Of a stretch of 64,000 nt of DNA, positions 8,517-15,482 are shown piece after piece. The stretch spans positions 7,405-71,404 of the forward strand of contig JBATEX010000064.1 in NCBI GenBank assembly GCA_049664225.1. Direction: 5' to 3'. Position numbers and translations under genes: made by a program. The notes under the pieces are model-generated. The model did no database searches, was not told the DNA's origin, and saw only the letters and a program-made list of their open reading frames with translations. Position 1 is the stretch's first letter; the number at the start of each line of letters is the position of its first letter. This DNA comes from JAUVRX01 sp049664225. Lineage in GTDB: Bacteria; Acidobacteriota; Thermoanaerobaculia; Multivoradales; JAHEKO01.

Positions 8517-8545
8517 TTGACCCTGTTGAGCCTTCATGCTAGCCT
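8517..8545 (+). promoter_or_regulatory. Predicted promoter of the rplU-rpmA-obgE operon
   Basis: TTGACC (8517-8522), a 17-bp spacer, then TAGCCT (8540-8545) preceded by TGC. It lies 44 bp upstream of the rplU start codon and just beyond the divergent small zinc-ribbon gene. Confidence 0.55.
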
Positions 8546-8588
8546 CGTCCGCCTCCGCCTTGAGGGGCGAGAAGGGAGGGTCATATCC

Positions 8589-8945
8589 ATGTATGCAGTC
8601 ATCGAAACCGGCGGTAAGCAATATCGGGTCCAGCCCGGCGACGTGATTGACGTCGAGAAGACTCCGGTTTCCGGGAAGAAGATCAAGAAGGTGAAGTTCG
8701 ACCGCATCCTGTTGGTCGGCGATGACAATGGCACCAAGGTGGGGGTGCCCACCGTCGAGGGCGCGAGTGTGACAGGCACCCTCATGGACGAGGTCCGGGG
8801 CCCCAAGATCAAAGTCTTCAAGATGAAGCGTCGAAAAGGCTATCGTCGGCTCACCGGTCATCGGCAAGACCTCTTGCGGGTGAGAATCGACAAGATCGAG
8901 GCCACTCCGGCCAGCAAGGCCAAGGCCGAGAAGAAGGAAGGTTGA
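8589..8945 (+). CDS. rplU: 50S ribosomal protein L21
   Basis: Large-subunit protein that binds 23S rRNA. It has 118 residues, beginning MYAVIETGGKQYRV, the standard L21 N-terminus, with the C-terminal KRRKGYRRLTGHRQ signature. An open frame continues 28 codons upstream, but the ATG at 8589 has GGGAGGG eight bases before it and matches family length. It is followed after 6 bp by rpmA, the classical rplU-rpmA-obgE order. The lysine-rich tail (residues ~105-118) is slightly longer than in many homologues. Confidence 0.97.
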   Translation: MYAVIETGGKQYRVQPGDVIDVEKTPVSGKKIKKVKFDRILLVGDDNGTKVGVPTVEGASVTGTLMDEVRGPKIKVFKMKRRKGYRRLTGHRQDLLRVRIDKIEATPASKAKAEKKEG

Positions 8946-8951
8946 AGCGTT

Positions 8952-9209
8952 ATGGCACATAAGAAGGGACAGGGCTCCAGCCGAAACGGGCGCGACTCCA
9001 ATGCGCAGCACCTGGGTGTGAAGCGATTTGGTGGCCAGACGGTGACCGGCGGAACGATCATCGTTCGACAGCGGGGCACGAAGTTTTTCCCCGGTCTGAA
9101 TGTCGGTCGAGGCAAAGACGACACGTTGTTTGCCAAGGCCGATGGCGTCGTGCAGTTCCAGAACAGGGGCCGACGAGGCAGGTTCGTCAACATCCTGCCG
9201 GTCGAGTAG
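8952..9209 (+). CDS. rpmA: 50S ribosomal protein L27
   Basis: 85 residues. The N-terminus MAHKKGQGSSRNGRDS is the flexible tail that reaches the peptidyl-transferase centre. There is no N-terminal extension of the kind that needs protease removal in Firmicutes. The family signature GxxVxxGxIIVRQRGTKF is complete. GAAGGAAGG precedes the ATG and overlaps the end of rplU. It is the second gene of the rplU-rpmA-obgE operon. Confidence 0.98.
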   Translation: MAHKKGQGSSRNGRDSNAQHLGVKRFGGQTVTGGTIIVRQRGTKFFPGLNVGRGKDDTLFAKADGVVQFQNRGRRGRFVNILPVE

Positions 9210-9263
9210 TTGAATCTCGGCAGCTGAAGCCGACCCCGATGCCGAGCGATCGGCTCCCCAGAA

Positions 9264-10271
9264 TTGATCTTCCTAGACGAAGCCGTCGTTCATGTCCGCG
9301 CCGGACGTGGAGGCAACGGCTGTGTAGCCTTTCGTCGCGAGAAGTATGTTCCCCGAGGGGGCCCATCAGGCGGAGATGGCGGCCACGGTGGAGCTGTCAT
9401 CCTGGTCGGAGACGAAGGACTGAACACCCTCTACCACCTCCGCTACCGCTCGATCTACCCTGCAGAGCGGGGTCGACATGGCGAAGGGTCCAACAAAACG
9501 GGCCGATCCGGAAGCAACCTCGACATCAAGGTGCCGCCCGGAACCCAGGTCTACGACGCCGAGGACTCGACTCCGGTGGGCGAGATTCTCGCTCATGGCG
9601 AGCGCCTGGTCGTGGCCGAGGGCGGTCGGGGTGGTCGAGGCAACGCTCGCTTCGCGACTTCGACAAACAGGGCTCCTGACAGAGCTGACCCCGGAGAAGA
9701 AGGTGCTGAGCGCCGGCTTCGCTTGGAGCTCAAACTACTGGCGGACGTGGGAGTCGTGGGCCTGCCCAACGCCGGCAAGTCGACCCTGATCAGCGTCATA
9801 TCGGCTGCTCGGCCCCGCATTGCGGACTATCCCTTCACGACTCTGATTCCTCAGCTGGGAGTCGTTGCCGACGGACCGAGCGACGAGCCCTTCGTGGTTG
9901 CCGATCTGCCAGGTTTGATTGAAGGAGCCGCGCAGGGAGCGGGCCTCGGGCACCAATTCTTGCGTCATGTGGAACGGTGCAGGGTGCTTCTACATCTGGT
10001 GGATCTGGCAGCCGAAACCGGCGGTGCCGAGGACGACCTGTCGACCATCGAGCATGAGATGGAGGCCTTCGACCCCGAGCTTCTGAGCAGGCCCCGCTGG
10101 ATAGTCGGTACCAAGTTGGACGCCGCGCGGGAGGAGAGAAGAAAGCACCTGAGGGCAGCGGCCAGCCGGAGAGGTTTGGAGTATTGGGAGATAAGCTCGG
10201 TGAGTCAAACCGGAGTGAGAGAATTGGTCAACGGGTTGCGCCAGCTGTTGGTAGGGGTAGAGGGCAAATGA
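9264..10271 (+). CDS. obgE: GTPase Obg/CgtA
   Basis: Ribosome-associated GTPase needed for 50S maturation and stress control. The glycine-rich Obg fold covers residues 1-158 (GRGGNGCVAFRREKYVPRGG near 14-33). The G domain has G1 GLPNAGKS (166-173), G3 DLPGLIEGA and a G4 region read as TKLD. The 335 residues are a core Obg without a long C-terminal extension. The only start that matches the family N-terminus (M-x-F-x-DEA) is TTG at 9264; the neighbouring ATG at 9239 is out of frame. The stop overlaps the nadD start (ATGA). Confidence 0.96.
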   Translation: MIFLDEAVVHVRAGRGGNGCVAFRREKYVPRGGPSGGDGGHGGAVILVGDEGLNTLYHLRYRSIYPAERGRHGEGSNKTGRSGSNLDIKVPPGTQVYDAEDSTPVGEILAHGERLVVAEGGRGGRGNARFATSTNRAPDRADPGEEGAERRLRLELKLLADVGVVGLPNAGKSTLISVISAARPRIADYPFTTLIPQLGVVADGPSDEPFVVADLPGLIEGAAQGAGLGHQFLRHVERCRVLLHLVDLAAETGGAEDDLSTIEHEMEAFDPELLSRPRWIVGTKLDAAREERRKHLRAAASRRGLEYWEISSVSQTGVRELVNGLRQLLVGVEGK

Positions 10272-10876
10272 AGATTGGTCTTTTTGGCGGTACCTTCGAT
10301 CCGATCCACTTCGGCCATATTCTGCCGGTGAAGGAAGCGCGGACTCAACTCGGCCTCGACCGTGTTGTCTACCTGCCCACCGCGATTCCCCCCCACAAGT
10401 CAGGTGGTCAGGTCGCCTCACCGCATGCCCGATGGACAATGGTGGAGCTGGCTCTACTTTCAGAGCCGGGGCTGGTCGCCGATCCGTTCGAGTTGACACC
10501 CCAGCGAGAAGCGTTCACTGTCGATTCGGTCGAGCACTTTCGATCCGCCTTTCCGGCCGCAGACCTCTATCTGCTTATCGGCTGTGACAGCTTCGCCGAG
10601 CTTCATACCTGGAAACGATGGAAGGACTTGGTAGAGATGGTCAAGCTCGGAGTCCTGGTGCGACCCGATTGGCGTCCTGGCGCCCTGGAGGCCCAGCTGA
10701 CCCCCGAGGTGGCGGCGTTGATGGAAACCGACAGGGTCTGTTTCATCACCAATCAGCCCGTGGCGGTTTCGGCCACTAAATTGCGCCGGATGCTGGCCGA
10801 GGGAGGGCAGCCGCCAGAAGGTTGGCTGCCGGAATTGGTGTTAGAGTACATTCATAAGTACAAACTCTATCAATGA
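10268..10876 (+). CDS. nadD: Nicotinate-nucleotide adenylyltransferase
   Basis: Converts nicotinate mononucleotide and ATP to deamido-NAD in NAD synthesis. It has 202 residues. The nucleotidyltransferase motif GGTFDPIHFGH (residues 7-17) contains the (H/T)xGH signature as HFGH. The C-terminal ISxTxLR-type motif appears as VSATKLRRML. The ATG at 10268 overlaps the obgE stop by 4 bp, which fixes the start; a longer open frame upstream lies inside obgE. Its own stop overlaps the rsfS start by 4 bp. Confidence 0.96.
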   Translation: MKIGLFGGTFDPIHFGHILPVKEARTQLGLDRVVYLPTAIPPHKSGGQVASPHARWTMVELALLSEPGLVADPFELTPQREAFTVDSVEHFRSAFPAADLYLLIGCDSFAELHTWKRWKDLVEMVKLGVLVRPDWRPGALEAQLTPEVAALMETDRVCFITNQPVAVSATKLRRMLAEGGQPPEGWLPELVLEYIHKYKLYQ

Positions 10877-11247
10877 CCAACTCGACCTCCAGCCCGCCGG
10901 ATATCGCCGCTCGGTGTCGGGAAGTCGTGGCTGCCGCGGAAGACCTCAAGGCCAATCGTCTCAGGATCCTGGAGCTCTCCGAGATCAGTTCCCTGGCCGA
11001 CTACTTCCTAGTTTGCAGCGGCAACAGCGAGCGTCAGGTCCAGGCGATCGCTGATGCGGTGCTCCAGAGGCTGCGAGCGGAGCACGTGCGAGCCCACCAT
11101 GTCGAGGGCTATCAGTCAGGCCGCTGGGTGCTGCTGGACTTCGGTGATTTCGTGGTCCATGTCTTCGATGAGGAGACCCGGTCCTTCTACGCCCTCGAGA
11201 AGCTGTGGGCGGACGCTCCCGATGTGACGCACGAGTTCACTCAGTGA
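10873..11247 (+). CDS. rsfS: Ribosome silencing factor
   Basis: Binds L14 and blocks subunit joining when nutrients are short. It has 124 residues, with the family features SSLADYFLVCSGNSERQVQAI split across the centre, the HxEGYQSGRWVLLDFGDFVVHVF region, and a C-terminal FYALEKLWADA motif. Both ends are overlapped: ATGA with nadD upstream and GTGA with the AAA+ gene downstream, so translation of all three is probably coupled. The obgE-nadD-rsfS order is widely conserved. Confidence 0.96.
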   Translation: MTNSTSSPPDIAARCREVVAAAEDLKANRLRILELSEISSLADYFLVCSGNSERQVQAIADAVLQRLRAEHVRAHHVEGYQSGRWVLLDFGDFVVHVFDEETRSFYALEKLWADAPDVTHEFTQ

Positions 11248-12155
11248 CCAGCGCCTCGCCTGTCTCCGAGCTCTTTGCCCATTCCCCTTCCCTGGAGCAG
11301 CAGATTCGGGGTGCCGAGCGGGCGGCGCGAACCGATGTCCCCGTGCTCATTCTGGGTGAGCCGGGAACCGGGCGCTCAGCGGTCGCCAGAGCCATGCATG
11401 CCACCAGTCTGCGCTCCACTGGTCCTCTGGTCGAGGTGGACATCAGCGCGATTCCCAGCTCACTTTTCGAGAGCGAGCTCTTCGGCTACCGCCCTGGTGC
11501 ATTCACCGGCGCCGAGTCGCCCCTCGCCGGCCGAGTCGCGACGGCAGATGAAGGTACTCTGCTGCTGGATCACGTCGAGGATATCCCTGTCGCAGCTCAG
11601 CCAAAGCTGTTGCGGCTGCTGGCGGAGAGTACCTACGCTCCCTTGGGGGGCACAGAGCGTCTTGCCAATGTCCGATTCTTGGGAATCGGGTCCGACGAAT
11701 TGCCCGCCAGGGTGTCCAGCGGAGCATTCAGGTCCGACCTCTTTTATCGAATGGAAGTCGTCACCCTGCGTCTGCTGCCTCTGAGGAAGCGGCGGGAAGA
11801 TCTTCCGTCGATGATGAACTTCTTCCTGGCGGACCTCGGAGAGCGTTTCGGCATCAGCAGCCTGACGCTCGCCTCGAGCGCTCGAGAGTGGATGGAAGAG
11901 TATCCTTGGCCCGGCAACCTGCGAGAGCTGCGGAATATCCTCGAGCGGGCCCTGATCCTTCAGGGAGGAGGTCCCCTGGACCCACCCTGCCCGGATCGCC
12001 GCAGTGGCCCGCCCGAGCCTCTACAAGCAGTAGAGCGCCGCCAGATCTTGCGGGCGCTGGCCTACACCCGCGGACACCAGGGCCGTGCCGCCGAGCTGCT
12101 CGGCATCAGTCGCAAGACCCTGTGGGAAAAACGCCGCCGCTACGAGATCCCCTGA
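11244..12155 (+). CDS. Sigma-54-activator-like AAA+ protein with altered catalytic motifs
   Basis: 303 residues from GTG 11244, whose codon overlaps the rsfS stop. It consists of one AAA+ domain plus a C-terminal Fis-type helix-turn-helix (HQGRAAELLGISRKTLWEKRRR) and no receiver, GAF or PAS domain. The sigma-54 contact loop GAFTGA is intact (85-90), as is WPGNLRELRN. The nucleotide site is unusual: Walker A is GEPGTGRS with Arg44 in place of the conserved Lys, Walker B reads LLLDH with His110 in place of the conserved Glu, and the sensor I region is GIGSDE, not the usual A-T-N. It may bind but not efficiently hydrolyse ATP. It sits at the end of a ribosome/NAD operon, so a regulatory target is not obvious. 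Confidence 0.88.
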   Translation: MTSASPVSELFAHSPSLEQQIRGAERAARTDVPVLILGEPGTGRSAVARAMHATSLRSTGPLVEVDISAIPSSLFESELFGYRPGAFTGAESPLAGRVATADEGTLLLDHVEDIPVAAQPKLLRLLAESTYAPLGGTERLANVRFLGIGSDELPARVSSGAFRSDLFYRMEVVTLRLLPLRKRREDLPSMMNFFLADLGERFGISSLTLASSAREWMEEYPWPGNLRELRNILERALILQGGGPLDPPCPDRRSGPPEPLQAVERRQILRALAYTRGHQGRAAELLGISRKTLWEKRRRYEIP

Positions 12156-12250
12156 GGGTTGAGGCGCGCGGCGCTTCGCGCCGGACGGTCTTTGAGGGCT
12201 TGGGGGTTGAGGCGCTCGGCACTTGTGCCGACCGGTCCTTGGGGCCTAGG
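12156..12250 (+). repeat. Palindromic dispersed repeat, array A (two units)
   Basis: Two units with a 48-bp period. Each opens with GGGTTGAGGCG, then a short hairpin, then a CGGTC(T)TTG(A)GGG tail. Unit 1 hairpin: CGGCGC (12169-12174) with GCGCCG (12178-12183). Unit 2 hairpin: TCGGCA (12216-12221) with TGCCGA (12226-12231). The array starts one base after the TGA stop of the AAA+ gene. Related units occur at 12513-12660 (opposite orientation) and 46291-46396. Confidence 0.8.
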
Positions 12251-12308
12251 GACGTAAGGGCTTAGGGGCTTAAGGGCTTTGGGGGCTTAGGGGCTTAGGG
12301 GCGTAGAG
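12245..12308 (+). repeat. G-rich short tandem tract, GGGGCTTA-like
   Basis: An imperfect tandem run of 7-9-bp units such as GGGCTTA, GGGGCTTA and GGGGCGTA follows array A directly. A matching tract on the opposite strand (CCCCTAGG, CCCCTAAG, CCCCTACG) follows the repeat array at 46405-46437. The strand is strongly G-rich, with several runs of four or five G. Confidence 0.75.
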
Positions 12309-12512
12309 GGCGACTCCCTGACAGGAGTCTTGATATCTCCTTGTCATCCCGAAATCCGGAGGCGGTTCCACTGCTCCAACAGCGCCCGGGTTCCGACTGG
12401 GGGACCTCCACATGACAACCAGGTGGGTCACTTTGGCCTCTGAGTTGTACATTTTGGGTGCTAATGGGCACCTTTTGGGCGGTGGCCTGGCCCGGTACCA
12501 CCACCGACTCAG
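12309..12512. other. Non-coding spacer between repeat arrays, with two small hairpins
   Basis: No convincing gene in either direction. It contains GACTCC (12312-12317) pairing with GGAGTC (12324-12329). It also has a weak terminator-like hairpin on the plus strand, GGTGC (12457-12461) with GCACC (12468-12472), followed by TTTT. It lies between two convergent genes. Confidence 0.5.
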
Positions 12513-12660
12513 GCCCCCAAGCCCTCAAAGAACGCCCGGCGGTGAGCCGAGCGCCTCAACCCCCAAGCCCTCAAAGATCGGCCGGAAGGAACGCCCGGCC
12601 GCTTCACTCCCCAAGCCCCCAAAGACCGGTCGGCGAATTCGCCGACCGCCTCAACCCCCT
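12513..12660 (-). repeat. Palindromic dispersed repeat, array B (three units)
   Basis: Three units read on the minus strand, with period about 49 bp. The one next to the crotonase stop codon begins GGGGGTTGAGGCGG directly after TAG and contains a perfect 22-bp palindrome at 12627-12648 centred on GAATTC. The middle unit has CGGCCGG pairing with CCGGCCG; its leader is degenerate. The distal unit has CGCTCGGC pairing with GCCGGGCG and is nearly identical to unit 1 of the array at 46.3 kb. Each unit ends in CTTTGaGGGCTTGGGG. Confidence 0.8.
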
Positions 12661-13435
12661 ATCTCCCTTTCCATTCGGCCGGACGCTTCTCGAGGAAAGC
12701 GGCCACGCCCTCCTGCTTGTCTTCGGTGGAGAAGCAGAGACAGAAGAGATCGCGCTCGTACAGGATACCCTCCTCGATCGCCAGCCGCTGGCTGGCGCGA
12801 ACGGCCTGCTTTGCAACCTTCAGGGTCAACGGGCTCTTGGAAGCGATCTTGGCGGCCAGCTCCAGGGTCTGGCTGCGCAGTTCCTCGGCCGGCGCCACTA
12901 CCTCGACGAGACCGATCTCCTTGGCCTCCGCGGCGCCGATCATATCGCCAGTCAGGATCATTCGCATGGCGTGACCCGGTCCGACGAGGCGGGGTAGGCG
13001 TTGGGTGCCGCCGCCTCCGGGGATCAGGCCCAGATTGATCTCAGGCTGGCCGAAACGAGCCTTGTCGGAAGCGATCCGCAGATCACAGGAGATGGCAAGC
13101 TCGCAGCCTCCGCCGAGGCAGAAGCCGTTGATCATGGCGATGACCGGTTTCGGGAAGTTGGACATGACATCGAAGATCCGGGGAGAGCGCATCGCATACC
13201 GCTGGTCGAATGGGCTTCGACCCTCGAACTCGCCGATATCCGCGCCGGCGATGAAGGCCTTTTCCCCGGCGCCCGTGAGCACGACCGCGCCGACGCTGTC
13301 GTCGACGGCAATCTCATCTAGCAGCTCCAGCATCTCGTCGCGGACCTGCTGATTGAGAGCGTTCATCTTGTCGGGGCGGTTGATGGTGAGGATCACCACT
13401 CGATCCACTTGTTCTTTGAGAATCGTCTCGGGCAT
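12659..13435 (-). CDS. Enoyl-CoA hydratase/isomerase (crotonase family)
   Basis: 258 residues, standard for a short-chain crotonase. Both catalytic glutamates are present, in GGGCELA and in FGQPEINLG, along with the oxyanion-hole segments (AFIAGADIGE and GGGC) and the PGGGGTQRL loop. It therefore probably hydrates 2-enoyl-CoA in beta-oxidation or a related acyl-CoA route. It is the last gene of a minus-strand cluster of three crotonases and a thiolase, 31 bp after the preceding crotonase. Its TAG stop directly abuts repeat array B. Confidence 0.9.
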   Translation of the reverse strand: MPETILKEQVDRVVILTINRPDKMNALNQQVRDEMLELLDEIAVDDSVGAVVLTGAGEKAFIAGADIGEFEGRSPFDQRYAMRSPRIFDVMSNFPKPVIAMINGFCLGGGCELAISCDLRIASDKARFGQPEINLGLIPGGGGTQRLPRLVGPGHAMRMILTGDMIGAAEAKEIGLVEVVAPAEELRSQTLELAAKIASKSPLTLKVAKQAVRASQRLAIEEGILYERDLFCLCFSTEDKQEGVAAFLEKRPAEWKGR

Positions 13436-13466
13436 GTCGATCTTCCTCCAACTGAGCGGGGATGAG

Positions 13467-14234
13467 TTATTTGTGCTGCCAGTCGGGCGGCCGTTTTTCG
13501 AGAAAGGCGGCCAGCCCCTCTTGCATGTCTTGGGTCTCGACCAGCTCCTCGAGATAGAGTCGCTCGCTTTCCGCCAGAGCCTCGTCGAAGGGCCGATCCC
13601 GGCCGGCCAGAATCGCTCGTTTCAGAAATCTGAGCACTGGCAGGCTCTTTTGAGTGATCTGAACGGTGAGGCGTTCGAGCTCTGAGTCGAGCTCATCAGC
13701 CGGTACCTGTCGGCTTACGAAACCTATCCGCTCGGCTTCATCGCAATCGATCGATCGCCCGGTGATCAGCAGGTCGAAGGTCTTGGCCGGGCCGAGGCGC
13801 GTCGGATAGAGGGCCGTCGCCAGCGGCGGGATGCAGCCCAGCTCGATCTCGGGCTGTGCAAAGCGACTGTCGTCGCTGGCCAGGACAATGTCGCATCCCG
13901 CCGCCAGTTCCATGCCGCCACCCAGGCAGTGCCCGCGGACGACGGCGATGCTCACCGCCTTCAGCTGGCGCAGGCATCGGATCGCACCGTGAAAATCCTC
14001 CAGCATCGTCGGTACCAGCTCTCGAGTGTGATCCTTGACCGCTACTCCGGCCGAGAAAGCCCTGTCGCCGGCTCCCCGGAGGATCACCGCCGCCAGCTCT
14101 TCATCCCGGTCCACTTCTCCTAGCTGGTGTCGTAGCTCCGCCAGCGTGTCGAGATCGAGGATGTTCAGAGGTGGGCGGTTCAGGGTGATCGTGACAATCC
14201 GCTCCTGCCGCTCCACGATCAGTTTCTGGGTCAT
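13467..14234 (-). CDS. Crotonase-family hydratase, divergent subtype
   Basis: 255 residues. The two catalytic-position glutamates are kept (GGGMELA and FAQPEIELG), but the usual GGGGTQRL loop is replaced by CIPPLATALYP. That variant resembles the branch containing cyclohexa-1,5-diene-carbonyl-CoA hydratases and similar enzymes, so its substrate may differ from plain enoyl-CoA; this is family inference only. It also has VAVKDHT where most hydratases read GADI-x-E. Its ATG overlaps the thiolase stop by 4 bp. No benzoyl-CoA reductase or other aromatic-pathway gene is in the window. Confidence 0.85.
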   Translation of the reverse strand: MTQKLIVERQERIVTITLNRPPLNILDLDTLAELRHQLGEVDRDEELAAVILRGAGDRAFSAGVAVKDHTRELVPTMLEDFHGAIRCLRQLKAVSIAVVRGHCLGGGMELAAGCDIVLASDDSRFAQPEIELGCIPPLATALYPTRLGPAKTFDLLITGRSIDCDEAERIGFVSRQVPADELDSELERLTVQITQKSLPVLRFLKRAILAGRDRPFDEALAESERLYLEELVETQDMQEGLAAFLEKRPPDWQHK

Positions 14235-15433
14235 GGCGATTGCCTTTCTACGAGAGCTGCCAGCCCCATGCCGCCGGAGACGCAGAGCGTAGCGATTCCG
14301 TGGCGCGAGCCGAGGCGGTTCATGCCGTGCAACAGGGTCACCAGGACGCGGGCGCCGGAGCAGCCGATGGGGTGACCCAAAGAGATGGCGCCACCACTGA
14401 CATTGACCCTGTCCCGATCGAAAGGAAGCTCGGCCAGGCAGGCCAGGACCTGAGTGGCGAAGGCCTCGTTCAGCTCCACGAGGTCGATCTCATCGAAGTC
14501 CATCCTTCTGCGTTGCAGCAGATTCCTGACCGCCGGTACGGGTCCGATTCCCATGATCCTGGGGTCTACCCCGACCACTTCCCAGTCCACCAGCCGGGCC
14601 ACGGGCTGGAGTCCCAGCCGATCGACTGCCGAGGCGCTCGCCACCAGCACCGCGGCGGCTCCGTCGGTGATCCCGGAGGCATTCCCGGCAGTCACGGTCC
14701 CTTCATCCCGGAAGACAGGCGTCAGCTTGGCCAGGGACTCGATCGTGACAGCGTCCCGTGGGTGCTCGTCCGTCTCGACAAGGCTGGTCACCCCCCGCTT
14801 CTCGACCTGGACCGGAACGATCTCGGTCTGGAAGTAGCCCTCGTTTCGGGCCTTTTCGCATCGCTGCTGGCTGCGGGCGGCCCAGCGGTCGGCGGAGAGC
14901 CGGTCGACCTTGGCCTCGTCAGCCAGCTCCTCGGCAGTCTCCCCCATGATGAGCTCCGAGAGGGGGTCGATAAACCCATCCCGATACATCCCGTCCACCA
15001 GTTCGTCGTGCCCGAGCCGCTGTCCCCAGCGGGCTCTTGGCAGCAGGTAGGGCGTGTTGGACATGCTCTCCGTGCCACCGGCCAGGACAATCTGGGCCTC
15101 GCCCAATAGGATGGCTCGCGCAGCGCTGAAGACGGCTTGGAGGCCTGATCCACAAGCCTGATTGATCGTCAAGGCCGGTCTGTCGACAGGGACACCACAT
15201 CGGTAGGCAATCTGGCGGGCCGGATTGGGTCCGCAGCCGCCCTGGCGCGCATGGCCGAAGATGACCTGGTCCACCATCTTATTGGCCAGGCCCGCCCTCT
15301 CGAGGCATGCGGAGCCGGCGGCCACGCCGAGGTCGACGGCCGAAAGGGATGCGAGCTCTCCGCCGAATCTGCCGATCGACGTGCGGACCGGCGCGACAAG
15401 CATCAGGTCCGGTCTGTCGGCCTTTCCGGTCAC
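14231..15433 (-). CDS. Thiolase (acetyl-CoA C-acyltransferase)
   Basis: 400 residues, a full thiolase. The acyl-accepting cysteine is Cys94 in NQACGSGLQA; the C-terminal half has NEAFA, GGAISLGHPIGCSGAR and the second catalytic cysteine in LCVSGGMG. It can run degradative thiolysis or acetoacetyl-CoA synthesis; the crotonase neighbours favour a beta-oxidation-like role. It overlaps the next crotonase by 4 bp and follows the upstream crotonase after 49 bp. No 3-hydroxyacyl-CoA or acyl-CoA dehydrogenase is encoded nearby. Confidence 0.95.
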   Translation of the reverse strand: MTGKADRPDLMLVAPVRTSIGRFGGELASLSAVDLGVAAGSACLERAGLANKMVDQVIFGHARQGGCGPNPARQIAYRCGVPVDRPALTINQACGSGLQAVFSAARAILLGEAQIVLAGGTESMSNTPYLLPRARWGQRLGHDELVDGMYRDGFIDPLSELIMGETAEELADEAKVDRLSADRWAARSQQRCEKARNEGYFQTEIVPVQVEKRGVTSLVETDEHPRDAVTIESLAKLTPVFRDEGTVTAGNASGITDGAAAVLVASASAVDRLGLQPVARLVDWEVVGVDPRIMGIGPVPAVRNLLQRRRMDFDEIDLVELNEAFATQVLACLAELPFDRDRVNVSGGAISLGHPIGCSGARVLVTLLHGMNRLGSRHGIATLCVSGGMGLAALVERQSP

Positions 15434-15482
15434 GGGACCTGCGCCTCTGGAGGACAGTGGTAGAGCACTCTCAGTGCAGGGC

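Noticed and set aside
12156..12660. CRISPR array
   Set aside because: Units are palindromic, of unequal length and sit in both orientations with no unique spacers; no cas genes are present.
12412..13038. Plus-strand ORFs of ~180-208 codons across repeat array B
   Set aside because: The translations are Pro/Arg/Ser-rich products of the repeat and of the antisense of the crotonase gene.
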